This document shows, piece after piece, positions 32,645-42,290 of a stretch of 64,000 nucleotides of DNA. Where the stretch lies: contig JAJEKV010000039.1 in assembly GCA_021234155.1 (NCBI GenBank), positions 8,879,077-8,943,076 on the forward strand, given 5' to 3'. Position 1 is the stretch's first letter; each line of letters opens with the position of its first letter. The notes beneath the pieces are model-generated. The model saw only the letters and a list, made by a program, of their open reading frames with translations, did no database searches and was not told the DNA's origin. Origin of the DNA: Isoetes taiwanensis. Its lineage: Eukaryota > Streptophyta > Lycopodiopsida > Isoetales > Isoetaceae. The position numbers and the translations under genes are program-made.

Positions 32645-34047
32645 ATGTGAGCACCTTTTTCGTAGTGTTATGGGCCATGATGGGAATTACAAAATATGCC
32701 TGGGATGGGAAACATAATTTGGCTCTAGAATGTGTTTCAGACATGCAAGCAGAAGTCATTGTCCATGGGCACATTATTAAAATGAAACTGCAATCAGACC
32801 TTCTATTGTAGGCTATGCAGAGCAGGCTAACGGCATTCTTATTCAAGAATCTTGGAGGGAGATGGAAAAAGAAGGCATAGATCCAAATGAAGCAACGTTT
32901 CAGGGTGTTCTCTTAGCCTTTTCCAATAACAAAGCATTAGAATGTGGAAGATTCATTTATGAAAAACTTATTGAAAGAAAAAAACAATTAAATTCCCTTG
33001 GAAATGCCTTGATGGAAATGTATGCCAAATGTGGTAGCCTAGAAGAGATGCACATTATTTTTTGCAGGTTGCTGAACCCAGGTGTTACTTTATTGCAGGA
33101 TATTCTCGACATGAGGAAGACTATCTAGCCCTGTAGTATTTTATGAAGATGTAGAAAATGACATAAAGCCAAATGAAAATGCTCTATTGAGTGCTATGAA
33201 ATCTTGTGGCCGTATACAGGCAGTAGAAATGGAGAGGCTGATCCATGAAGATACAATTGCAAGTTGTAGCCAATTATGCATTGCCAAATGGAACACAATT
33301 GTTTACATGCATGCCCAATGTGGAAGGCTGGATGAGGCATAAAAAGCTTTGACTTCTTGCCAGTGCATAATGTAGTTTCATGGGGCACATTAATTTTGGG
33401 ATATGTACAGAATAAGAGAAAAATTATGGCCTTAACATGCTTTGATATGATGGAAAGTGAAGGCATCAAACCAGACAATATGATAATGGTGAAATAGGAA
33501 GAATAGAACAAGGAAGGATCTTTCATGAGTTACTAATGAATAATGGTGTTGAATCTGTTGTTCTTTTCAATGCTTTGATTGGCATGTATACAAGATGTGG
33601 CAGTGTAGATGAGGGAAGCAAAGTCCTTGATAAAATGCCAACAAGGAATATTGTATCATGGAATATAGTTATTGCATAACTTTTTTTGCATAGAAATTGT
33701 GCTCTTGCCCTACAGTATTTTGAAATGATGCATTATAACGGTCTAAAAGCTAACGTGGTTTCCTGGTGGTTATTGGAGGATGCCTCTAGTGCAATGAATT
33801 TCTTTTGGTCCTGGAATGCCTCCAGCAAATGCCAAAGGTGTGGAACCAATTGAAGTCACCATCTTGAGCATGTGGAAAGCTTGTGCTGGCGTATATGCAA
33901 TTCAAGAGGGTAGGCTTTTTCATGGAAAGATTATCCACAGTGGACTGCAATTGGATTTGGAGGTGTGGAATTCGTCCATAGACATGCATGTCAAGTGTGG
34001 TTTCCTAGCAAAGGGCTTGCTCAGTCTTTAACAACATGAATGGCAGG
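32645..34047 (+). pseudogene. PLS-class PPR pseudogene, block B (middle repeats)
   Basis: PPR reading resumes: NLALECVSDMQAEVIVHGHI, REMEKEGIDPNEATFQGVLL, GNALMEMYAKCGSLEEMH, NVVSWGTLILGYVQNKRK, FDMMESEGIKPDN, ALIGMYTRCGSVDEG and NIVSWNIVIA. It ends with VEPIEVTILSMWKACAGVYA, IHSGLQLDLEVWNSSIDMHV and KCGFLAKG, and, after a one-base shift, AQSVFNNMNGR. At least eight frameshifts or stops occur. The block is cut in mid-repeat at 34047 by the LTR retrotransposon. Its last codons join in frame to block C. Confidence 0.9.
34043..34047. other. Target site duplication, left copy (GCAGG)
   Basis: GCAGG stands directly before the TG of the left LTR and again directly after the CA of the right LTR (41248-41252). 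This is the 5-bp duplication usual for LTR retrotransposons. Confidence 0.95.
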
Positions 34048-34437
34048 TGTTAGAGCCTGGACTCTAACCTTGCAAGAAGGATGAAAAACCCAACAATCCA
34101 AGCTCAATCTATCAGATCAAGGCAATGCACAAGACAAAGAATCATCATCTCCATAGCTAGATCAAGCAAAATGCTCTCTCCCAATACACCGTCTCTCTCT
34201 GTTCTTCTCTTTCTGCTCTGATAATACTGTGGTGATAATGGCTCCATAATGCATACGTACAAATATCCTGCACGCGTGCATGCGCGTATATCACTCTATA
34301 TACGGTATATGATGAGTGTGGTGAGTGGTGACAAGTGTGGTGAGTGGTGATGAATGTGGTGAGTGGTGACGAGTGTGGTGAGTGGTGAATGGTGTGGTGA
34401 GTGGTGACGAGTGTGGTAAGTGGTGACGACCCCAACA
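34048..34437 (-). repeat. 3' LTR (390 bp) with 19-bp minisatellite
   Basis: Contains GAGTGTGGTGAGTGGTGAC-type units at about 34313-34425, one unit more than the other LTR. Plant-typical palindrome CACGCGTGCATGCGCG nearby. Confidence 0.95.
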
Positions 34438-34463
34438 GTGGCGACCACAGTGGGAAAATATGC
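34438..34463. other. Primer-site-like sequence in inverted position next to the 3' LTR
   Basis: GTGGCGACCACAGTGGGAAA begins right after the left LTR and mirrors TTGGCGACCACGGTGC on the minus strand at the other end. A polypurine tract is expected here on the minus strand and is not evident. Confidence 0.6.
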
Positions 34464-34851
34464 CACGCCGTGGCGGAGAACCCACAACAAAACATACTAC
34501 TATGGTCCTTGGGACATGTCCCCAAATGACTCATTTACATGTATGTTTAGAAAGAAAATACCCTCCTCAAATCCAAATGACTGATACAAACAAACTGGTC
34601 CAAAATGACAGTGACGAAACAGAGCCTCTGTAACTGTGGCAAACTTTGAAAGCTGATATCTTGAGTTCCAGACCTCCGTTTGACCTGCACCATAGCTCGT
34701 TGGATTCGTATCGCCGAAACACATCTTTTGATGTAGGATAGATTGTGTATTATGGAACTGTCACCATCTGTTTTTACAGAAAAATGATCTGCTGTAACCC
34801 AAAAGTTCTCCACAATTCTCTGTAATTGGAGCTATGCCAAATCTGAATCCC

Positions 34852-35289
34852 TTAGAATAGCACTTCTCTTTCAAAATAAGGCCTGAGATCCTTGCCATTT
34901 CTAGGATTAGGCAACAATTCCCCTTCTGGAGTCATCAAGTAGAAAGCCCCACCTGGTACCTCTTTATCAATCAGAAATGGGCCTTCCCATGGGCTTTGAA
35001 ATTTGGATAGATGCTTCTTAGTGGTCCTGCACAATACCAATTGCCCTTCCTCAAATGGATTGACAACCTGTAACTTGTCTTTGATAAGCTTTACTTTCTG
35101 TTTATGCCTCATATTGAACTCTGCTGCTTCTTGTCTCATCTCTTGCAATTGCAACAAATCATCTATCCTATTATGCACTTGATTTGGAGTTGGAACTTCT
35201 CCTAAATTCTCATAATAAGGGAGCTCCACAAATGAACACAAAGGAATGTCCAAATGAATAGGCATCACAGCTTGCACTCCATAAACCAA
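34852..35289 (-). pseudogene. C-terminal part of pol: integrase end and GPY/F domain
   Basis: The frame reads VYGVQAVMPIHLDIP, a coiled RQEAAEFNMRHKQKV segment, GQLVLCRTTKKHLSKFQSPW, then EGPFLIDKEVPGGAFYLMTP and DLRPYFERE. This is the integrase C-terminal GPY/F-type domain that ends Ty3/gypsy pol. It is out of frame with the upstream 1207-codon frame by one base at about 35290-35300, where a TPFELVYG motif would be expected. I infer a single recent frameshift or a sequencing error. Confidence 0.85.
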
Positions 35290-35290
35290 T

Positions 35291-38200
35291 TCAAATGGTG
35301 TAAATCAGAGCCAACTTGTAAGTACACCTGAAACTCCATAAGGCACCTGTCAAGGCTTCATGCCAATTTCTTTGATTATCCTTCACTGTTTTGGCCAAGA
35401 TAGCTTTCAGAATTTTGTTAGTAGACTCAGCTTGCCCATTTCCCTGTGGATAATAAGCAGAAGCTTGCACATGTTGAACACCAATCTTTTCTGTTAACTG
35501 AGCTACTACTTTTCCCATGAAATGACTTCCCCGATCAGACAAAAGAATGGTTGGAACACCAAACCGAGAAATCAAATTGTGATAAAGAAAGCTTATTGTG
35601 GTATTTTCTGTAGCATGCTTTGCTGGAATTGCTTCTACCCACTTTGTAAACATGCATGTGGCTGCCAATATATACTTATGACCTTTGGAAGATAGAGGAT
35701 TGATAGGCCTAATGTAATCCAATCCCCACATATGAAACGGACCAACGCTCAAAATAGGATGGAATGACATATTATTGTGGCCTGTTAATTGTTTATGCCT
35801 TTGACACTTCTCACATTTGCTAACAAAGTCTCTAGTATCCTTATAAAGAGTTGGCCAATAATATCCCCAATGAAGGATCTTTCTAGCTGTTGTTCTGGCT
35901 GCAAAATGCCCCTGACAATCATGTGCTTGCTGCAACAAATCATGAGTTTGCTGACCAGCAACACACCTCAATAAGAGACCTTCCATAGTCCTCTTATAAA
36001 GAATAGCTTCATGCACCACATAACCAGCTGCTTGTACTCTAAAAGCATGCTTTTGTTGCTTTGAAAAAGATGAAGGATAAGTCTGATCTTGCAAATACCT
36101 GTATATATTGGCATACCAAAGATCCACCGTCTCAATGAACCCTTGTAATACTCCATTATCCGGAACTGCTACTGGCTGGTCTGTTTCCTCTTCTATTGCA
36201 GCACCACTACTCAAATAGGCACTTGGATTATGAGCTCCTTGAGCCATCTTAACATACTTCAACTCAAATTCTTGTATGATAAGAGCCCATCTTGTAAACT
36301 TAGGATCTTGGACAGTCTTGTTGTAAATGCATGGCAATGGGTTCACATCCATATGAATGTAAACATACTGTACATTTGCTGAATTCCATTGTGAAGGAAG
36401 AAGATAATGTCTAAATTTATTCAAGGCCCACTTCAATGCCAACCCAAGATGCTCCACATGAGTCCATTTCTGCTCTTGTGGAGTTAACAACCTGCTAGCA
36501 TAGTAATTCACATCATAATGCTTTTGCTGATTTTTCTGACATAGTGTGACAGCCAAAGCTTGCTCCCAAACAGTAAAGAATAAATGAAAAGGCTCACTCA
36601 TGCTTGGAGGAATCAGCAAAGTTCTCTCTTTCAATTGTCCAAGACACCATTCAAATGCTTCTTGAGCATCCTCCTTCCATCTAAAATTCTGCCCTGGCTT
36701 CATACAATCCACAAGTGGCTGGGTTACTTTAGCAAAATTATGCAAATACCTCCTACTAAAACTGAGTTGGCCATATAAGCTTCTCACTTGTGATACATTT
36801 ATAGGTGGTTTTACCTTCTCCAAGGCTGCAATCTTACCATGATCCACTTGTAATCCCTTTTCTGAAACATAATTGCCCAATAATTTTCCTCCTCTAGTGA
36901 AGAAAATACACTTAGCAGGATTCAAACTTATGCCATACAATCGGCATCTTTCAAGAACTTTTCTGAGATGATCCAAGTGATCCCTTCTTGGATTCGAAAA
37001 CACTGTCAAGTCGTCTATAAAGACTCTAAAAAAGTCTAAAATATCATGAAAAGCATATGTCATAGCTCTCTGAAATGTGGCTGGAGCATTTGTGAGGCCA
37101 AAAGGTAATACCTTGTAAGCATAGATGCCAAAAGGTGTTCGAAAAGCCGTCATTGCTTGATGTGGTGGATAGATTTGGATCTGATTATATCCTGAGTAAC
37201 CATCCAAGAAAGAATAGGCCTGATTTCCTGCAACAATATCCAGCAAAGTGTCTATGAATGGTGTAGGAAAATGATCTCTTTTGGTAGCTTTGTTGAGATC
37301 CCTGTAATCAATGCATACTCGGATTGAGTTATTTGGCTTTCTCACTGGTACAATAGAACTGATCCAATCTGAATTTGGCACTGGTACAATGAATCCCGCC
37401 TCCAAAAGCTTCATAACTTCAACCTTTACTTGCTCCTCTATTGCTGGACTCATTCTCCTTTGAGCTTGTTGTACTGGTTTTGATCCTTGTTTCAAATCAA
37501 TGGTATGAACCACAACCTCTGGTGGAATGCCTTTCAATTCTTTGTAATTTCTTGCCAAAACATCCCTGAATTCTCTTAACAAAGATATCAAATCACGTTC
37601 CTCCTCTTGAGTAAGATCGCCTCCAATGGTAACCAATTCTTCTTGATTTCCTTGAGAAATATTGATGTTTTTGACTGAATGTGGTGATTGTGATGAATGT
37701 TGTGACTGTGATGAATGTGGTGACAGTGACGAATGTGGTGAATGTGGTGACAGTGACGAATGTGGTGAATGTGATGACAGTGATGAATGTGGTGACTGTG
37801 GTAACTGTGGTGACTGTAATGGATGTGGTGGATATGGACTGATCTGATTTACCTCATCCTCCAGAATGTGCGCATGCCACCCAGCTGCTTGTCCTTGTAT
37901 AGTGGGCTGATTTCTGTTTACCCCATCCATGCTTGATGTCAAAATCAGCATCTCTACTTGACCTTGATCAATTTCTTGCTGAAATAAACTCTCCCCAATG
38001 GGTCTTTGAATGGACTCCTCCTGCATGTTTACAAGAGTGTCTTGTAACTCAGCTTCACCAATACTTTCAAGTCTTTGGAGATACTTATCTGCAACTTGCT
38101 GCTGTAAATGACATATTTTTGAAATTTGGGTACCTTTTAACCACTTGTACAAAGTCTTATCTTCCCTGTCACCCACTTCCAAGACATGAAAACAACTAAG

Positions 38201-38914
38201 ACCTTGCTGGCCAGACACCATAGCATTCTCTTTGCTGATTTCTAACTGCGGACTGCTCAAAGAAGGATTGCAAAGAAAGGTACCTTTTGCTGATTTCAGA
38301 TGATGATCTATAGTAACCTTGTATTCCCCTTGAAAGATATTCATTTGACGCTTCCTCCATGAAGTCTCAGCTTGTACGGCATCTAACCATGTACGACTCA
38401 GCAACAAAGTATAAGTTTCAAAGATGCACACTCTCGGAAATTTCAAAACTATGAAATCCAAGATTGCTTCCACCTCATAAACCTTGCATAAAACATTTCT
38501 TATGACTCCCATAGGCTGCACCTTCATTTGATTGAATGCTTTGAGCATCATAGTTGTCAGTTCCATCATTTTCAATCCAACTTGAAGCATTATGTGGTAA
38601 GGCATTACATTCACTCCACTGCCGGTATCTATGTTGGCCTCTTTGATTAAATATCCATTAATACTCACATCACAAAGAAATGGCCCAGGATCCTTGGATT
38701 GCCGAGCTGGTGGCTCCATTCTCCTCTTGTCGGTATCATTTGATATGATTTGTTGGACTGAAATTTCTGATTTTGTTCTTCCCCCTAACTCTTGCAACAA
38801 ATTTGGAGAATAATGCATCAATTGCTCAAGAGTAAGTGTAACTTTAGTGGCCAAAACTTGGCTGATCACATCATCTTCATTTTGAATTTCCTCATCCACC
38901 ATAGGAGGCATCAC
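35291..38914 (-). CDS. Ty3/gypsy pol polyprotein: protease, RT, RNase H, integrase
   Basis: A 1207-codon open frame. Protease near residues 95-115 has ANIDTGSGVNVMPYHIM with the catalytic DTG. A low-complexity SPHSS-rich segment (about residues 355-410) follows. RT has CIDYRDLNKATKRDHFPTPF, FLDGYSGYNQI, PFGLTNAPATFQRAM and VFIDDLTVFS (catalytic Asp pair kept, Y replaced by F). The RNase H region runs from WEQALAVTLCQKNQ through YYASRLLTPQEQKW. Integrase has the zinc-binding H..H (HDCQGHFAARTT) and C..C (CEKCQRHKQ), then the catalytic core GLDYIRP, LLSDRGSHF and YPQGNGQAESTNK (D, D, E). The first ATG is at 38914; the frame upstream has a stop. It makes the enzymes for the element's own replication in the host cell. 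Confidence 0.92.
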   Translation of the reverse strand: MMPPMVDEEIQNEDDVISQVLATKVTLTLEQLMHYSPNLLQELGGRTKSEISVQQIISNDTDKRRMEPPARQSKDPGPFLCDVSINGYLIKEANIDTGSGVNVMPYHIMLQVGLKMMELTTMMLKAFNQMKVQPMGVIRNVLCKVYEVEAILDFIVLKFPRVCIFETYTLLLSRTWLDAVQAETSWRKRQMNIFQGEYKVTIDHHLKSAKGTFLCNPSLSSPQLEISKENAMVSGQQGLSCFHVLEVGDREDKTLYKWLKGTQISKICHLQQQVADKYLQRLESIGEAELQDTLVNMQEESIQRPIGESLFQQEIDQGQVEMLILTSSMDGVNRNQPTIQGQAAGWHAHILEDEVNQISPYPPHPLQSPQLPQSPHSSLSSHSPHSSLSPHSPHSSLSPHSSQSQHSSQSPHSVKNINISQGNQEELVTIGGDLTQEEERDLISLLREFRDVLARNYKELKGIPPEVVVHTIDLKQGSKPVQQAQRRMSPAIEEQVKVEVMKLLEAGFIVPVPNSDWISSIVPVRKPNNSIRVCIDYRDLNKATKRDHFPTPFIDTLLDIVAGNQAYSFLDGYSGYNQIQIYPPHQAMTAFRTPFGIYAYKVLPFGLTNAPATFQRAMTYAFHDILDFFRVFIDDLTVFSNPRRDHLDHLRKVLERCRLYGISLNPAKCIFFTRGGKLLGNYVSEKGLQVDHGKIAALEKVKPPINVSQVRSLYGQLSFSRRYLHNFAKVTQPLVDCMKPGQNFRWKEDAQEAFEWCLGQLKERTLLIPPSMSEPFHLFFTVWEQALAVTLCQKNQQKHYDVNYYASRLLTPQEQKWTHVEHLGLALKWALNKFRHYLLPSQWNSANVQYVYIHMDVNPLPCIYNKTVQDPKFTRWALIIQEFELKYVKMAQGAHNPSAYLSSGAAIEEETDQPVAVPDNGVLQGFIETVDLWYANIYRYLQDQTYPSSFSKQQKHAFRVQAAGYVVHEAILYKRTMEGLLLRCVAGQQTHDLLQQAHDCQGHFAARTTARKILHWGYYWPTLYKDTRDFVSKCEKCQRHKQLTGHNNMSFHPILSVGPFHMWGLDYIRPINPLSSKGHKYILAATCMFTKWVEAIPAKHATENTTISFLYHNLISRFGVPTILLSDRGSHFMGKVVAQLTEKIGVQHVQASAYYPQGNGQAESTNKILKAILAKTVKDNQRNWHEALTGALWSFRCTYKLALIYTI
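37662..37850 (-). repeat. Coding minisatellite in pol (SPHSS units)
   Basis: On the plus strand the DNA is a GAATGTGGTGA/CAGTGACGAATG array of 9-12 bp steps. The minus strand encodes repeated SPHSS, SLSPHS and SQSQHS between protease and RT. The wording resembles the LTR minisatellite GAGTGTGGTGAGTGGTGAC. Confidence 0.8.
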
Positions 38915-39310
38915 TATGGGCTGATTTTCTTCTATAGACTAAAAGCGTGCGTGGGCAGCACATTGAATTGCACCTTCTTAGGTGTTGATACCTTCAAAGC
39001 TTGTCCCTTCAAAGCCTTTGGACAAGATGTCTTAGTCTTCTCCACAATTGGCACTACTCTTGGTTCTTGCACCACCTTTTGTGATCTTGTAACCGCATTT
39101 ACTTCTCCAATCTCTTCTTCTTCTTGCTTTGAAATGGGTCAATTTACTTGATTTTACCTCTTCTAATCCACAATTTACTTGAGGATTTTGCCTTCTTTGC
39201 ATCTTGAAGCTCCTCAATAAGAGCCTTCAAAACTTGGAGGATTATCAATGATTTTCCAACTTTGCATCTTGAATCACATAACTTGCAACATCATTATTAG
39301 GGGAAGAGGC

Positions 39311-40627
39311 CTACATAAACCGATTCAAACACTTTTGCTGCTTTGGTGGATAATTGTTATTTTGCCCTAGACTACAAGAGTGACTAAAAGAAATTGTGTT
39401 ATGTTCACAGAGTAGTTTACCCATGGACTTTTTTCCAACAAGTAGTCTCATCATGCTTTGAATTTTTTCACATAGTTTGCAAAATATGTAGGAGCCTAAC
39501 ATTGTCCATACTGGATACCATCCCTGTTTTGGCTGCACCATTGGTGTGGAACCCATTGGAACTTGTTGGGCAATTGGAGCTTGTGGCATCATTGGAACTT
39601 GTGGTATGATAGGTGCTGCTTGCATTGGTTGAATAGGAATAGATGGTGCTTGTTGCATAACAGCAAATACCGGATTGGCCCTCTCAAAGAATCTCTTCTC
39701 CCTACATTCTTGATCATTATGGCCCTTGATTTGGCATCTTGAGCAGAATTTCAGCAATCTACATGTAGCATCAGAATGTCCAAGAGACCCACAATACTCA
39801 TAAGTAATAAACTGCACCTCCCTTGGCTTCTCACCAATTGTAAGCTTAGAAATCTTGGCTGCAATATCCTCTGTTTTATGCTCTGGAGCAGCAACTTCAT
39901 GACTGTATCCCAGCCTATCTTCAGCCTTGAGAGCATACTTTTGTGCCTCTTGCAATGTTGTAGGTTGTTTAGCCTTCACCTTATGAGCAATAGCTCGTTT
40001 CAGCCCCTTCACATACCATTGGATATCCATTTCATCATTCCTTGCAATCTTCCAATGAACCACGGCTTTGAGAACCGCAATATACCTCTGATTATACTCT
40101 CTAATTGATTCATCTTCCTTTTGTGTGAAATTGGTCCACCTCTCCATAGTCTTATCCTTACCATGCACTTCTTGATAATTAGCAATGAAAGCTTCCTTTA
40201 ATTCCTGATATGTCATGGTATCTGGCTGAGTTTGTGCCCATTCTTCCACTGAATCTTGTAAAGAACTATGAAACCAAAGCAAATAATCACCAGCCGGTAA
40301 CTTACATTGCTGACAATACCTCTCAAACTTCACAATATGCTTCAAAGGATCCCGATCCACCAGATCATCAAACTTTGGAATCCCCATTGTCTGTAAACCC
40401 CATACCATAGGTGGTAATACAGCCATCTCTGCCTCTTCTTGGGTTTCTTGAAATTGGAAAAACGAAATTGAATCTCCCTTCAATTTGAAAAACGAAATTG
40501 GATTACCGTCTAGATCGGTAAATGGAATCAAAACCTCCTGGATCTGAGAATTAGACCCCAGATCTGCTCCCAAATCTGAAAACGAAATTGAATCTTGATG
40601 CAATTTTGAGCCCAAAGATTGACTCAC
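39311..40627 (-). CDS. Ty3/gypsy gag with zinc knuckles
   Basis: A 438-codon open frame. The N-terminal part repeats an ISFF/SISF phrase. The retrotransposon gag core follows: IPKFDDLVDRDPLKHIVKFE, SLQDSVEEWAQTQPDTMTYQ, ELKEAFIANYQEV, ESIREYNQRYIAVLKAV. Two adjacent zinc knuckles follow. The first, YEYCGSLGHSDATC, has its first Cys replaced by Tyr. The second, CSRCQIKGHNDQEC, is complete. A Pro/Met/Gln-rich tail follows. Gag coats the RNA and forms the particle. It lies just after the 5' LTR and primer site. About 400 bp separate it from pol, where both frames are broken, so how pol was expressed is unclear. Confidence 0.9.
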   Translation of the reverse strand: MSQSLGSKLHQDSISFSDLGADLGSNSQIQEVLIPFTDLDGNPISFFKLKGDSISFFQFQETQEEAEMAVLPPMVWGLQTMGIPKFDDLVDRDPLKHIVKFERYCQQCKLPAGDYLLWFHSSLQDSVEEWAQTQPDTMTYQELKEAFIANYQEVHGKDKTMERWTNFTQKEDESIREYNQRYIAVLKAVVHWKIARNDEMDIQWYVKGLKRAIAHKVKAKQPTTLQEAQKYALKAEDRLGYSHEVAAPEHKTEDIAAKISKLTIGEKPREVQFITYEYCGSLGHSDATCRLLKFCSRCQIKGHNDQECREKRFFERANPVFAVMQQAPSIPIQPMQAAPIIPQVPMMPQAPIAQQVPMGSTPMVQPKQGWYPVWTMLGSYIFCKLCEKIQSMMRLLVGKKSMGKLLCEHNTISFSHSCSLGQNNNYPPKQQKCLNRFM

Positions 40628-40856
40628 CAGTCCCCTTCTGTTACGATAGTGCTTGGTGGTATCTCCTTCTTACTTCTCTTGGGCATAAAACTATGCTCCC
40701 CTTGTCAAATTCTACTCCACAAAGCAATTATGGCAAAATCCCCTTCACACAAGAAATTGCCACTTTCTCAATGGTGCCGTTCTTTACCGACGATCACCAA
40801 TACCAATGGTAACAACTCCTTTTTCAATGGAAATTCTTGCCGATCAATGGTCTGTC

Positions 40857-40876
40857 GAGCACCGTGGTCGCCAAAT
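40857..40876 (-). promoter_or_regulatory. Primer binding site
   Basis: Reading the minus strand from the LTR end: AT, then TTGGCGACCACGGTGCTCG. TGGCGAC-type primer sites are frequent in plant Ty3/gypsy elements. I do not assign the tRNA. Confidence 0.65.
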
Positions 40877-41247
40877 TGTTAGAGCCTGAACTCTAACCTT
40901 GCAAGAAGGATGAAAAACCCAACAATCCAAGCTCAATCTATCAGATCAAGGCAATGCACAAGACAAAGAATCATCATCTCCATAGCTAGATCAAGCAAAA
41001 TGCTCTCTCCCAATACACCGTCTCTCTCTGTTCTTCTCTTTCTGCTCTGATAATACTGTGGTGATAATGGCTCCATAATGCATACGTGCAAATATCCTGC
41101 ACGCGTGCATGCGCGTATATCACTCTATATACGGTATATGATGAGTGTGGTGAGTGGTGACAAGTGTGGTGAGTGGTGACGAATGTGGTGAGTGGTGACG
41201 AGTGTGGTGAGTGGTGACGAGTGTGGTAAGTGGTGACGACCCCAACA
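40877..41247 (-). repeat. 5' LTR (371 bp)
   Basis: Same sequence as 34048-34437 except three substitutions and one fewer 19-bp unit. Confidence 0.95.
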
Positions 41248-41252
41248 GCAGG

Positions 41253-42290
41253 AGTGTTGTATCATGGAATGTATTGATTGCTGGATATGCTCAGCATATA
41301 GAAAGTTTCTTGGCTGTAAAATGTTATGAGGAAATGGAACAAGAAGGCATCAAACCAGATGCAATAACATATATGAGCACCTTGAAGGCATGTAGCAAAA
41401 TAGGAGCTATAGGGCAGTGAGAAGTATCCATGAGAGAATGTTTAAAGAAGAGTTCCAATTAAACACTTGTCTAGAGAACACTTTGATTGACATGTATGCA
41501 AAATGTGGGAGCTTGAAGGAGGCATATGCAGCATTTGACATCTTGCAAAACCAAGATGTAGTGTCATGGAATGTACTGAAAGCAGGATATACTTATCAGG
41601 GAATGGGTGTACTAGCTATAGAATGCTTTGCATCGATGCAAAATGAAGATATTACACCAAATGAGATCACCTTTTTGAATGTCTTAAAACCATGTGCAAT
41701 TATACATGCATTAGAATATGGAAAGCTAATTCATGTTCATATAATTGAAACAGAAGCATATTCAGACGTTATTGGTAACACCTTAATAGGTATGGTAAAA
41801 GTGGAAGTTTAGAGGAGGCACAAAAGACATTCTATAAAATTCGCTACGAATGTGGTTTCTTGGAGTGCAATTATTGGAGGATATGCATAACATGGAGATG
41901 GTATTTTGGGCCTGAAATGCTTTGAAAGGATGCAACAAGATGGTATAAGGCAAGATGAAGTGTCATTTAGCAGTATTCTGATTGCGTGCGATCGGTCAGG
42001 CCTAGTGGATGAAGGCCATTAGTATTTAAAGTATTATTGCGGCATTGTGCCATCTGCATTCCATAACACTTGTTTTGCTGACCTTTTCGGATGTACAGGA
42101 TTCCTAAATAGGGCAGAGAACCTACTCCAAATAGTCTGCCAACTAATGTTATGGCCTGGACTATTTTGCTGAATGCATGCAAAGTCCATGGCAGTTTGGA
42201 AGTTGGGAGCCACTGCTTTGAACAAATTCATTTATGGAATTCCTCTCGTGTATTTCATTATTCATCAGCAGGACATGGCAAATACTACTG
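41253..42290 (+). pseudogene. PLS-class PPR pseudogene, block C (C-terminal repeats and E-like motif)
   Basis: Continues block B in frame across the retrotransposon: SVVSWNVLIAGYAQHIES, YEEMEQEGIKPDAITYMSTL and KACSKIGAIGQ, then after a stop CLENTLIDMYAKCGSLKEAY, QDVVSWNVLKAGYTYQGMGV and NEITFLNVLKPCAIIHALEY. It ends with LIACDRSGLVDEG, ADLFGCTGFLNRAENLLQIV and a LNKFI segment. These correspond to the last S repeat and the E motif of PLS proteins. No DYW deaminase domain is seen; the reading fades after about 42290. Frameshifts occur at about 41420, 41815, 41890 and 42020. Confidence 0.9.

Larger units (their letters stand above)
34048..41247 (-). mobile_element. Young Ty3/gypsy retrotransposon inserted in the PPR pseudogene
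   Basis: A 7.2-kb element on the minus strand: 5' LTR 40877-41247, primer site, gag 39311-40627, pol 35291-38914 continuing at 34852-35289, 3' LTR 34048-34437, flanked by GCAGG. The LTRs begin TGTTAGAG and end CCCCAACA on the plus strand. By eye they differ at three bases plus one 19-bp minisatellite unit, so the insertion is recent. pol has one apparent frameshift. Integrase-last order and domain content place it in Ty3/gypsy; the lineage is not assigned. Confidence 0.95.

Noticed and set aside
34313-34425. Regular 19-bp repeats that could be taken for a CRISPR array
   Set aside because: The units are contiguous with no unique spacers, lie in both LTRs of a plant retrotransposon, and are a minisatellite.
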